Shown here: piece by piece, positions 1 to 13,000 of the stretch | Layout: the number at the start of each line of letters is the position of its first letter | Numbering within the stretch: position 1 is the first letter of the stretch | DNA from: Strongylocentrotus pallidus | Lineage: Eukaryota; Echinodermata; Echinoidea; Camarodonta; Strongylocentrotidae | Assembly: GCA_030265145.1 (NCBI GenBank) | Contig: JARBES010000126.1 | Coordinates: 21,943,023-21,964,012, forward strand | Length of the DNA: 20,990 nt | Direction: 5' to 3' | Made by a program: the position numbers and the translations under genes | Notes under the pieces: model-generated | Databases searched by the model: none | What the model was told of the DNA's origin: nothing | The model's input: the letters and a program-made list of their open reading frames with translations, nothing else

Positions 1-298
1 ATATTTGGTAAATTATTATATTTATCTGGACCAAATAGATATCCTGAACGTGTCGCGTAGTCCCATATACATCTTTCTGTGTACAGTGCTCGTAACTTTA
101 CCAAGACTGGGCAAAATTTCTTATCATGTTGATGATTCCAGAACCTTGCAGTACACACCAATACTTATATGCCAGATGAAAAACCTCTTCTTATCGATTC
201 CACAACGTTTCTTTCACAATGCAATCGCATGACCAGAACTGGTCTCTACCTTTAAGAGTAAGACCCTAATCCTACATGTAGAACTGAAGGATATTTCA
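1..298 (-). other. Presumed MDN1 3'UTR / downstream DNA
   Basis: Sequence following the midasin stop codon on the minus strand. No coding potential of note. I see no canonical AATAAA on the minus strand here, so the polyadenylation site probably lies beyond the left edge or uses a variant signal. Confidence 0.4.
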
Positions 299-487
299 TC
301 AACTCTTATCGGTGGCAGTCACCAACTCGAACCACTGCCTAAGGGCATCACTTAATGTCTCTGGTAGAGCGCTGATGTTTCGTAGGATGATATAGAAGGG
401 GAAGGGGAAATGTTCCATGTAGGACTGGATCTCCGGCATCGCTCCTGCCTGCTTGAAGATCGGGACGCGGATATCCAAGATGGAGTC
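299..487 (-). CDS. MDN1: MDN1 terminal coding exon with stop codon
   Basis: A 189-nt exon, 62 codons plus TGA (299-301), followed by a second in-frame TGA. It encodes DSILDIRVPIFKQAGAMPEI then MEHFPFPFYIILRNISALPE and ends QWFELVTATDKS. This matches the vertebrate midasin C-terminus, including LPETLSDALRQWFELVTA, nearly residue for residue. Acceptor tctttag/GACTCC, phase 0. It occurs only once in the window; the copy B equivalent would fall in or beyond the N gap. Confidence 0.97.
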   Translation of the reverse strand, partial: DSILDIRVPIFKQAGAMPEIQSYMEHFPFPFYIILRNISALPETLSDALRQWFELVTATDKS

Positions 488-2476
488 CTAAAGACGATGA
501 ACGAAGTCAAGAGAAAGAGATGTGATCCTTGTACAATTCGGTGTAGTATAGCAAGAAAATATTAAGCGTTGATAATAATCTGGATTTATAAGGTGCTTAA
601 CCACTTGACTGCTATTGGCTTAAAACGCGTTCATACCCCCTGTGCTACAGCATTTTTGTACTGTACAAAAACCTGACAAAACTGTACACTGTACACAAAA
701 AAGCCGGATTTTTTTTTGAAGAGCGCCATCTACTGTTCAAGACCTGTGTTACATCATTGCAGTGCTACGGTCTTGACAGTGCAATGCCCTAAGCACGTAC
801 ATGTACGTGGTACGCACAGGCATGCGAGAGCGAGAACACGTACATGTATGTGGTTAACAGTCAAGTGGTTAATAAAATACCATCCTTTAGCACTTTAGAG
901 ATATTATTACCCCTGTCATTTGATTCATTTATCCACAATGTGCACCATCTCCAATCCCTGGGGAGTATTCCTACCATATGGCCACCATGAGGGCATAAGA
1001 CAATTACTAACACAAAGGCTTTCGTCATCCTACCAGGTCACCATTTCTCTCCTGGGTATAGAGTGGCAAATATAGATTAATGCCTTGCCAAAGGACAATT
1101 AGTGTCAGGGATTGAACCCACAACCTTTGCAATTTGAGTGAAGTTCTTTAACCACTCTACTACAACACCTCCATATGAACTAAATATATGTACATATACA
1201 TGGAAAAGTTCAAGCTAGTTTGTCCCATTTATAGACATTACAAACCATATCTTTTAGTAGTTCTGATTATTGTAAATACCGGATTGGAGTTAAATCACAC
1301 ACAAAATGTGAAGTAAAATGATTGATTTGATGTCACTTCGGTAGAAATAAATTCCTTGAATGGCTGAGCTCCTTTTCTTGGTAGCTCGACTCGAGGGAAA
1401 AGGAAGGCAATGACAAGAGAGAGAGAGAGAGAGCAAGAGAGAGAGAGAGAGAGAATAATTAAGCATCATCATCATCATACCTTGTTTTCTGGGTTGTCGA
1501 TGACCACAAACATGAGGAAGATGTTGGCATCCCTGGCAGCTCTCACGGCGTTCTTCACCGTCTCCATCCCCTCCAGGAAGAGCCCCCTCCCATCCGACAC
1601 GATCACCAGCAGCTGAGAGGTCTCAGGGTGACCCGCCGAAGCGCCCCCTAGTGACCGCATAGAGCGAGCTGTCAGCATGGACGCTGAGGCATATTTCAAG
1701 AGCTACATAAACGAGAGAAGTTTAATAGTTTAATAATAGTTGATTGTCTTTCAAATTGGTTGCTGCAAAACTGTGGAAACAGCTACCTACTGCTGTGCAA
1801 AAGGCCTCATCTGTTGACCAGTTCAAGAAATTACTCAAGTCACATCTGTTCTGCTAGAATTACTTTATTACCAGCCTACATATACTTTACTGATCTCCGA
1901 GAAGTGACTGACTTTTGTTTTAAAGTGGCCCAAACATTATGGAGCGTGTGTGCAGCGGTTCGTAACCGCAAGAAAAAGGCATCATATCAAATATTTTTTG
2001 GATTGGATTAGATAATAGAAATCAGCAAGATTGTTTTTCCCTCCCCCGAGTGAAAAATTCACTGTCAAATACCAATACTCTAAAATATCAAATACCAATT
2101 TATTACTGCACAAATTTGCCATAATTCAGCTCTTTTCCCCTGTTAATTACAACAACAAATACAACTTTGTATGACATAGAAAGAACACAAATGAGCTCAT
2201 GGAATGGTTGGGTCTGGAAGAACTTGGGGTGGAAGTGGTAAAGAGAAGAGGATTGAGATGGATGGGTCATGTGTTGGGAAGGGAAGGTGATGAACCTGTG
2301 AAAAGAGCGTGGGATTTAGAAGTGGATGGCAAGATATGGGGAAGAAAGAAAGAAGTAAGGTTGGTCTAAATGTGGAGAAATCTTAAGGCAAGAAGAAGTG
2401 AAGGGAAGGAGACTCATCATGGCACAAAAGTCAGTAACGTAACACCTCGTAAGAGTGAAAATGCTGACTTTAATAA

Positions 2477-2524
<48 letters not shown>

Positions 2525-3989
2525 CCACAGATCAACTCAAAACACACCTGTCAATGTATCTCTTTACCTAAACTTTCAATGTAATTTCCTGTAGATTATC
2601 TGTTGAGTTAACTATTACATAAATTGCATAATCATCGTTGTTGCACCTTGATCAAAACTTTTGGGAAGTTTGTGTCAAGAATTCATTTATCATATATTAT
2701 ACATTATTTATGTCAGTCAAGTGGACTGGAAAGTGTAAAAATCAGGTTAGATCTATTTAATAATCTTTTATTTCCACAGCATCCAAGGAGAAAATTTGGT
2801 GAATTTACCTGAGCGATTTTTGTCTTCTTCTGGGAGAATGTGAACTGTCTGAGAATACTTGATCCTGATTGGTCAGAAAACTGATCATGGAACGGATGCA
2901 GGAGCTTCACCGACTCACCAAAACTGAATTAAAGAAGGTTACATAATACAAATAGTAATATCGCATTAATGAGAGAAGACTCCAATATTCTTTATCATTA
3001 TCTATACAAGGCTTCCAGTGGTACAATAGCTCAGTACCCGGAAGACTAATCCATATTGTTTTCGTATTGCTCAGTCATCTGGGGAACTTCAACTATCGAT
3101 ATCGATATCACACAAAGACAAAACCATATTCACAGAGGTAAGTCAAATTTTATTATTTTGCTAGTCAAACTTACATAGATAATAATAATAATATTGTATG
3201 GCTTTGCTTTTGTGTGATACAAAAATATATTGCGCTTGCTAAGACGATATCAGTCTCGTCATATATTGTCATAGCTTGAGCAATGTATTCTTGTATCACA
3301 CTCAAAGCCATCCAATATAAATATTTGGAATTCACAATTCCTATCTGCTTTTAAGCAGTATCAAGTTACTTTTTGAAATAAGAACAGTAAGTATTTAAAT
3401 GAAATGAGATGATTGAAAGTACCTGCAGACTGCTAGCTGTCCTGCTTCCAACCATGTGAGGGCATTGCTGATTACAGCCAGAGACTCAAAGGCGAGCTAG
3501 TGGGTACAAGACAGGTCAATGGAAACAAGGATTTGAATAGGTAGAAACATTAAGCAGTATATATACTTCAGTAATCGTATTGATATTATTTTATTACCAT
3601 CATTATTATCGCTTTCATCATCATTATCATGACCATCATTTTCACCATCAACGTCATCATTATTATTACAATCATCATCATCACCACCACCAGTTATCGT
3701 TATTGCCAATGTCATCATCCTCATCTTCATCATCATCATCATTATCATCATTATCAATATCAATATCAATATCACCATCACCACCTTTCATCATCATTGC
3801 TTTGTCCTCATCATCATCATCATCACCACCACCTTTCATCATCGTCATTGCTTTGTCGTCATCATAATCATCATCATCATCATCATCATCATTATCAATA
3901 TCAATATCATCATCATCACCACCACCTTTCATCATCGTCATTGCCTTGTCATCTTCATCATCATCATCATCAACATCTAACCATCACGT

Positions 3990-4029
<40 letters not shown>

Positions 4030-7000
4030 CCACCATCAACACCACCACCACCTGCACCACCACCACCACTTACCCTCTTGGATCTATTATCATTCATGCT
4101 GGAGGAATCATCCACAGCAAGCATGATCTGATACTGTCTCTTGCTTGGCTTTGTTCTCCTCAACCAGATCTTGTCCTTGCGGAACCCGCTAGCGATGTAC
4201 GGTATCACCTTCCTCATGTTCAGACGCTTCCCGGTCCTGAAATCTCCCCTAGGAAGAGTAATCAGAAAATCCAAGGTTCAAAGAACTACCCCGAAACTCC
4301 CAAGTCTTTTCTAACACTTAGGTTGCTTCATTCGCCTCTCTGAATGGTCACTAATATGCCACACAAAAGAGTAGAGGGAAAGGTTGCTTTGTGCAGCGCT
4401 ATAATAATTTACAAAGTTACCCATTTCTGTTCCTTACCAACACTAACTATTGATACCGTTACAAATTAAACTTCTACTGGAAACGGTTAAATAATCTTGA
4501 AGCCTTTGGTATATCTATCCCATGAAAATTGCAATGTGGCACAGAAGGGTTATTTGTGTTGCATTTAATGAGTAAATTTGTTCACTTCCAAATTTGCCTT
4601 GTGGATGTTCGGATTCATATGGTTGGTTTTACTTTTTTTTCATTTCGAATTCTGTTGGATTGTTCGTTAATAATAATACTTATGATAGTATGGCTTGTTT
4701 ACTCAAGGTAGTCTCATCAGTATTCAAACTGTTTTCCCTAAAGGCCCTGCAATCATATCATTACCCGGCTTTAGCCGAGCTACCATGAAAGGGTGCTCAA
4801 GCATTCAAGGAATTTCTTCCTACCAGGTACCCATTTACCTCACCTGGGTGGAGTGAGGCAAATGTAGATTAATACCTTGCCAAAAGACATTAGTTGATGA
4901 TGTTACCTGAGTTTGGATGCCTGTGTGGGTTCTAGGACCAGTCTGAGTTGCTCACATAGATCCCTAGCAAGGGATGAGGTCACAGACTCACAGGACTGCC
5001 ACATCTTCTCTGCCTCATCATCCTAGAGAGTTATCAGAGAACATAAAAGTGTGTCAACAAAGTAATATTTCTAATGATAGACATTATATTGGTTGTCTAT
5101 CAAGAAATCAGATTCCTGCAAGATGAACGTTAGAGGTACATGTATGTACATGTAATTTCAATGGCAATAGCAGCCTTCTTGTAAGTAGCCTACAAATACA
5201 GTATGTTATTTCCATTGGATGTGTCGATCATTCATCGGATGCGTTAATCATCCACAAACATTGGCGGATAGGGAAAAATGTTCATCTTATAAATGTCACA
5301 TGGTTAGGCAATGACATACTTTTTGTTTACATCTTTGTAACAGCATATCTCAAAACTTTCTACAATAAAAATGAGTACCAAATGAATTGCCCATGCTACA
5401 TCAGGCGGCCTGTCTACATTGATGCTGTAAAACCCATCTATGTACAAGTAGGAACATGTATTTGAGGTTCTTGTAATCTTACAACTAACAAACCATTCAG
5501 GTTATAATGATGTTGAATGTCTCCAATAACATATCGAGGGGTCAGTGAAACAAAGCTGTAACTTCATTTTGGCCATTTTGAGGAAAAAGTGGTTTTCTGT
5601 GTAACTGAGCACTTAGACCTTAAGTCAATGTTTCACTAGCCATTGACTTCAATGAGATGTTGAGTGGAGTTAAGTCTTTGTGTTTCATGGAAAGCCAACA
5701 TTTTTCTGAACATTTTGATATCAAATACTCATTTTAGCAAAATATGGAGTTACGTCTTTGTGTCACTGAACCCTCAATATATACCACAAACCCAAGCCGA
5801 CAACTGGCTTTCATACATGTACCAGAACACAGCACTTTCCCCCTTACCTCTCCATCTCCATGGCGACTCATCAATGCCAACTGTTCCTCCATCTCCCTCC
5901 GTAGCTTCTCCACCTCCTCCGGCTCCATCACCATGCCGACGGCCCCGCCCCCCAGTCCCAGGTGCTCCATGACGGTGTGGATGGTAGACTCGGTCAGCTT
6001 CTCTAACCCCGCCTCCGTTTCCATGGCGTCAACATCTTCTTCTGCATCGTCGTCGTCCGGAGGGGTGTGGTCCTCTTCCTTGGTGTCCGTCTTGGAGTCT
6101 GTGAGCTGGGCTTCGAGTTTGGAGCTGTCAGAGGTTGCAGCGAGGGTATGGGACGGGAGCTCGTCGCCGATTGCGGGGTCCTTGAGTGAAAGGCGAGAGA
6201 TGGCATATTTAGTATCTACTGCCATTTGGCAAATTTACAGGATTTCCTTTAGAACGTATGAAACATCATGTGCAAACCAATTTATTTTAACTGAATGAAC
6301 TAGCCTGCTCCTTTTCTTTATCACATGATCCACATGAAATAATATATAATGAAATCCATTTATAACAATACCAGCAAAACGTTAACATTTTCTGCAGATG
6401 ATTACAAGGATTTGAGTACATGGTGTAACCGCAAACCTCGCTAAAATCTATCCTCACCATGGTAGCCTTCAAAGATTACAATGTTAGATAAATTCTGATT
6501 AACTTCCTGCAAAATATTTTTCTCTCATATGAAACAAGGTGAACAACAACTCTTTCTTCATGGATGCATACAAATCATGACTTCATTCGTATTGATCGAC
6601 ATGTAGATACGTGTACATACGACTGACTACAAGTGACCATCTTCTTCTTTAACAATGATGGTGGACACTCAAATTATCAATTGCAAACAAATTTGATAAC
6701 TGATCAATAACAATAACAGGGGTGATAGTAAGCACTAAAAAAAAAAATAGGTTTTTTGATTTCCCCTCAACCACGCGCCCCTTAAGTAAAAAAAAAAGAA
6801 GAGGATTCGCGGGGAAAAAATGGCATCTAACAACATTCCCCCCTTTCGAGTAAGAAAATTGGGAAAAACATAGGGCAGAATAGGGAAGAATAGAGAAAAT
6901 AAGTCTCTTATCTTCTTTTCTTTCCTATCCTCTCTATTACATATCTGTCTTTCTATACCATTACCATGGAATCGATAAACAACACTGCATCAATCACAAC

Positions 7001-10000
7001 CTCTCTCAACTGATGTCTGGCTACAAGAAATTGTTTAACTTCACAATCAAAGTAGCCACTGGAAAATACATGTCAATGCTTTCCACTTGTACAAGGTAAC
7101 GTTCACAAGTATATCCGTTAGTAGCAACACTCTATCTCCTCATGATGCATCTTCCAGCATCCTCCTCCTCCACGGTCTTCGCAACATCCTTCCCGAAGAT
7201 GGTAAACACGATGATGATGTCACAAAGACTCCCATCGCATTGGGGAAGTGTGACAAGCAAATTTGCATAGATGACGGTTGGAGCTGAGTCTGGGAATATA
7301 GATTGACACTTTCATGTTCAAGCTTTATTGACACAGTCACTGAGTAAACCTCCTCCTTCTTTACTCAAGAAGATTCCCAATACAGCCAAAATATTAGAAT
7401 TTTAAACAATTCACACAATATTACTGCTGTTTTGTAGTTTTCCATGCATTTCTATAGATGTTATTGTATATTTGTTTCAATGTAATTCCAATGTAATATT
7501 TCTAGTGAAAGTAATGAAAAAGAAACTGGGAGAGAATGATGGATCGATACAGAGAGAGAGAGAGAGCAGGTACAATGGGAGGAGGAGAGGTTGAGAACAG
7601 ATTTCAGAAGTTCTTAACCAAATAGCTCTTTGAAGAGCAAATTCGAAACAAAAAATAACTACCGTAATAAATTAAAAAAAAAATCAATTGATTGGGTGTG
7701 CCATAAAGAGAAAACATAGCACTTTGAACTTGCGTTTACCCCCATCAGAAAATACAGGTGTATTTCTTCTTTACAATGTAATATATCACAGTGATACTCT
7801 TGATGAGATTGAGCCATACTAAACCATTGCTTGTCAATTCTCAACATGGCTAATTGCAATCGTGTGGGATGCAAGTACTATGGTAATTGGATCTTTCCAT
7901 CAGTAATACAAGAAAACAACTGCGAATTACTGATCAATAGTGTTGACCTATCTTTCCAAGCAATAAGCTTGCAAACATCCATCAACAAAATTAATAGTGG
8001 ACCAAACCATAACAGTATGAAATGACATTGACTGTCATTCACCTTGTATTAAACCCTTCTCTAATCCTCCCATCAACCCATACAAGACAGATAATCATAT
8101 AAACATCTAACAGCTAGGTCAATGACATTCTTACAAATTCTTCCGCAAAGTTCAAATTATAAATCTGCTTTAAACTACCACAACAAAAGATCACAGTAAA
8201 CAATAAAGGACAACAAATTGATAATGAAAGGAAGACAAAATAACCTCAAAATGGCAGCTGTATTCCATGCACTAATGAATATCATCTGTAGGTATTTATC
8301 TTTTCAGTAGAAGAGCTCTACAGATTTTGGCTTTATATCTCCAGCAATGCTTTCATGGGACTGCATATTTTTTGCCATGAATTGAAATTACAGGCTGAAA
8401 ACCACAGAAATTGGTTCTTCATTTTCTTCCACGCTGTCATATCTCCACCTGGTGTCGTGTGTGCCTATGCTATATGCGAGTCCTTTCAAGGTTTTTGGTC
8501 AAATGAACAAATAATGTTTGGTTGGATGAGCTTGTCCAGTTTGTACAGGAATGTAATTAGATTGATGAGAACGCTTGACTACACGCTTTATGATGTGTGG
8601 GACCGAACGCCTTGTCAAAACACTTTAATATGCAGGGGACAGTTCTTACATTATTAAACTGGTCTGAACTTGTGATGACACACATGCTTACAATAAAAAT
8701 ATTTATTTTTACCTTTATGCCTTTATTGATTTCTTCACTTGTCCTTTCTTTGAGTATGAATCTTAAATTGTTTTGCTTTATATTTTAAAAACAGACTTTA
8801 TTTTAGTACAGATTAGTTGACATATTGAGGGGGCAGCAATGGATCTACGATTGTCAAAAAGTGGAGGGAGGGAGGGAGGGAGCCAAAACTCCTTGGAAAC
8901 AAAAATGGCCCCAATCCTTGGAAACAATAGCACAGATATCAATTGACATTTTATTTTATGGGGCGACATTTTTTCCAATTTGGATATGCAGGGGAACGAG
9001 GCATCATATCAGAAAGAATGAAAGAAAAAATTACAATAAGCATGAAATATGCAAAGATTGAAAAAGATAGGGGTTTGGGGGCCTATCAAATTACAAATAT
9101 TACAGTCACTTCCATGATGAATTGCTCATAATTTGACATTATTTCAAACACTCTCAAAACCCCACAAATTCCATACAGACCCATGCTTACATATCAAGAC
9201 ACGGTTGTCAGACAATTATGTTGGCGATAAAAAATTCTCTAATCCTCAAAGTCTGAATTTAGAATTGTGGAAGAATCCATCACAAAAGGTATTTTTGTGA
9301 TTTTCTTCACTTTACAGTCTGGATGGTGCAGACAGCAAAGATCAATGAATACTAACATTATTTTTTTTCTAAAAATAATTTTGGTTCATCCTGCGGCACT
9401 CTATGGAGTTAACCACAACCGATAATGTAATTCATGGACGTTCACTGAAGCAGAAATGGCCAGAGGTGAAGAGGGAACAGAATGACAAGAAAGAACGTTT
9501 TGATGATGGGCACTGATAATGGGGATTACAAAATCTATTCAACTATTCAAATTGTTATCATTATTGAGCAGCTGTCACCACACAGACATAATAGAAATGA
9601 TGTGAAAAGATGCTCTTCTCTGCTTTATCTGTGTGATGGTGATAAAATGAATTTAAGAGGACAATTCTCTATTATTAAAAGGAACATTAAATACTAAAGT
9701 TGCTGACGAGGTTATATTTTCAAGAGTATTATTCCTTGTTATTTAAAAAAAAAACTGTTTCTCTTTCCTTCTATTAGCCCGTTTACAGAATGTACTTTGA
9801 CTTAACTTCCCCTTCTTGTTCCTTTCTTGTTTATGACATATTACTGTCCTAGACCTCTGTAAAAAATAGTCAAAGGCTAATAAATTGATGAATATAAAAA
9901 TAATATGAATATATCGATATCATATAAAATGTTATTTTAATTAACATTATGGATGATCCTACATGTATAATTCTGACCTGTCCTTTCAATACATCTGAGA

Positions 10001-13000
10001 AGAAGATCTCTTTCAAAATAAACAATGTTACTGAAATCAAAGATATTCCGCACCATCTTTCCTTACTTCATATCACCCTCCATCTTCCACTTTCTTGATT
10101 AGATTGTCATGATAGATACTCGGCTCAACTTCATCAAGAAACAAAAATCTCTTAATCTCTACAGAGCGTAGCTAGGTATCATATGTTGAGAATCAAAAGG
10201 GCAGTAAGCCATAAACTTGTATACAGTTAAAGCCCTTCTGGTTCCGAAGAGATGACATCTTCTGTCGATAGCCAAAAGGGCATTGAAATTTTCGGTTATA
10301 GATTAATGGAATGATATGCTGTAATGTCTGACAGTTTATAGTTAAGAAAATGATGTTTGCCAATTAGAGGTACAAAGTTTAGAAGATTGGAATGAATAGG
10401 AAGATGAGTTAAGAATGTTTATAGGAGAGAGGCGAAAAAAGATAGAAAGGTTACAAATGGAAAAAGGGNNNNNNNNNNNNNNNNNNNNNNNNNNNNNNNN
10501 NNNNNNNNNNNNNNNNNNNNNNNNNNNNNNNNNNNNNNNNNNNNNNNNNNNNNNNNNNNNNNNNNNNNTATTACCCCTGTCATTTGATTCATTTATCCAC
10601 AATGTGCACCATCTCCAATCCCTGGGGAGTATTCCTACCATATGGTTACTGTGAGAGGGCATATGACGACTATTAACATAAAGGCTTTTGTTATCCTACC
10701 AGGTCCCCATTTCTCTCCTAGGTGTAAAGTGGCAAATATAGATTAATGCCTTGCCAAAGGACAATTAGTACTGTGTCAGGCATCGAACCCACAACCTTTG
10801 CATTTCAAGTGAAGTTCTTCAATTACTCGACTACAAGACCTCTATATGTACCAAATATATGTACATATATGCGCATGGGCAAGTTCAAGTAAGTTTGTCC
10901 CATATATCGACATAACAAACCACACTTTCAATTTCAGTATTTCTGATTATTTTGTTACATGAATAGCCGCATTGGAGTCTTATGATAGATTTGATGTCAG
11001 TTCAGTATGAAGAAATTCCTTGAATGGTTGAGCTCCTTTTGTTGGTGGACTGACTAAAGCCGGGGAAATAATATGATTGCAGAACCGAAAGAAGAACAGT
11101 AATAATACTGATGAAGCTACCCTGGGTAAACGTTGTTGTTCATTTTTTTTTGGTGTATTTCCGTGTACTTGTAGTTTTTCTTCTCCATTGCGCCTCAAAC
11201 ACAGTTGGCGCATTACAAATACTCTATTTCTAATTCCAATCATAAAGATCTTGATAATCAGACAGGTGATCGGCTTGTAAAAGTCATGGGATTCCTGACT
11301 GACCTAAAGCTTTAGAATTATGATTGCAGCATGAGCTAAATCCACGATTTCTTTTTTAATCGGAGGCAAACATACCCAATCCCTTTAATCATCATCATCA
11401 TCATACCTTGTTTTCTGGGTTGTCGATGACCACAAACATGAGGAAGATGTTGGCGTCCCTGGCAGCTCTCACAGCGTTCTTCACCGTCTCCATCCCCTCC
11501 AAGAAGAGCCCTCTTCCATCAGACACGATCACCAGCAGCTGAGAGGTCTCAGGGTGACCCGCCGAAGCGCCCCCTAGTGGCCGCATGGAGCGAGCTGTCA
11601 GCATTGACGCTGAGGCATATTTCAAGAGCTACAGATAAAGAGAGATGTTTAGAAGAAATCAACAAGATTGTTTTTCCCCAAAGTGAAATTTTACTGTCAA
11701 ATACCAATACTCTAAAAAATAAAATACAAATTTATTACTGCACAAAATTGCCATAATTCAGCTCTTTTTCCCTCTTAATTACAGTAACATTTACAACTTT
11801 GTATGGCATTTTTCTATTTCATTTTGGATAGAAAGAACAGAAATGAGCTCATGGAATGGTTGGGTCTGGAAGAACCTGTAGTGAAAGTTGTAAAGAGAAT
11901 AGGATTGAGATGGATGGGTCATGCATTAAGAAGGGAGGGCGATGAAGCTGTGAAAAGTGGATGGCAAGCTATAGTGAAGAAAGAAAGCAGCGAGGTTGGT
12001 CTAAATAAGGAGAATTCTTGAGACAAGAAGAAGTGAAAGGAAGGAGTCTCATCATAGCACATAAGTCAGTACTGTAACCCCTCGTAAGAGTGAAAATGCT
12101 GACTTTAATAAACGATGATGATGATAATTTAGATTCCACAGATCAATTCAGAACACACCTGAGAATGTATCTCTTTACCTAAACTTTAAATGTAATTTCC
12201 TGTAGATTATCTGTTAAATTAACTATTACATTAAATTGCATATTCGTTGTTGTTGCACCTTGATCAAAAGTTTTGAATAATTTTGTGTCATAAATTCATA
12301 TATCATATAGTATACATTATTTATGTCAGTCAAATGGACTGGAAAGTTTGAACATTGGGTTAGATCTATTTAATAATATTTTATTTCCACAGCATCCAAG
12401 GAGGATAGTTGGTGAAAAAGGAAAATTACCTGAGCGATCTTTGTCTTCTTCTGGGAAAATGTGAATTGTCTGAGAATACTTGATCCTGATTGGTCAGAAA
12501 ACTGATCATGGAACGGATGCAGGAGCTTCACTGACTCACCAAAACTGAATCAAAGAAGATACACAGGACAACATAAATGAGAAAATATGAAAAGTACATA
12601 AGTTAGATAAAGTTACATAATACAAATAGTAATATTGCATGAATGAGAGAAGACTCCAATATTCTTTGATATTTTGCGCTTACAATTCCTATCTGCTATT
12701 AAAGGGATCGGGTAACTTTGTCTCAGATTTTGAAACAAAATCATTGATTTAGCTCATGCTGCAATGATAATTATAACCTTTAGATCAGTCAGGAACCCAA
12801 TGACTTTAACACGCCGATCGCCTGTCTGATTATCAAGATATTTATGATTGAAAATCGAAATATCAAATTCGTTTTTCTAAAGGTTTTCATAACACTAGTC
12901 TATTGGGGAAAATGAGTATGGTAAAACCGGTCACTCAAAGATTTTTAATTTTTTGAGGCACTTCATGATCATTTTGAAGCGAATTTTTTTTAGGGCTTCT

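Noticed and set aside
1110-1173. A functional tRNA gene
   Set aside because: Only the A and B box-like parts are recognisable; no complete cloverleaf, and the sequence continues as a SINE body.
3580-4126. Long plus-strand open frames rich in His or Ser over the triplet array
   Set aside because: They exist only because a pure triplet repeat lacks stops in several frames; they run over the real minus-strand exon 3 and its intron.
6181-6225. ATG at 6225 as a start codon of a separate short protein
   Set aside because: The frame is simply the intron side of exon 1 remaining open; a phase-0 acceptor at 6181 gives a consistent splice to the linker exon.
5744-6298. 184-codon plus-strand open frame
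   Set aside because: It is the antisense shadow of midasin exon 1, whose minus-strand frame matches the family; codon pattern and conservation favour the minus strand.
8355-8657. 100-codon plus-strand frame
   Set aside because: No recognisable domain, AT-rich codon use and no splice or promoter context; expected by chance in this length of DNA.
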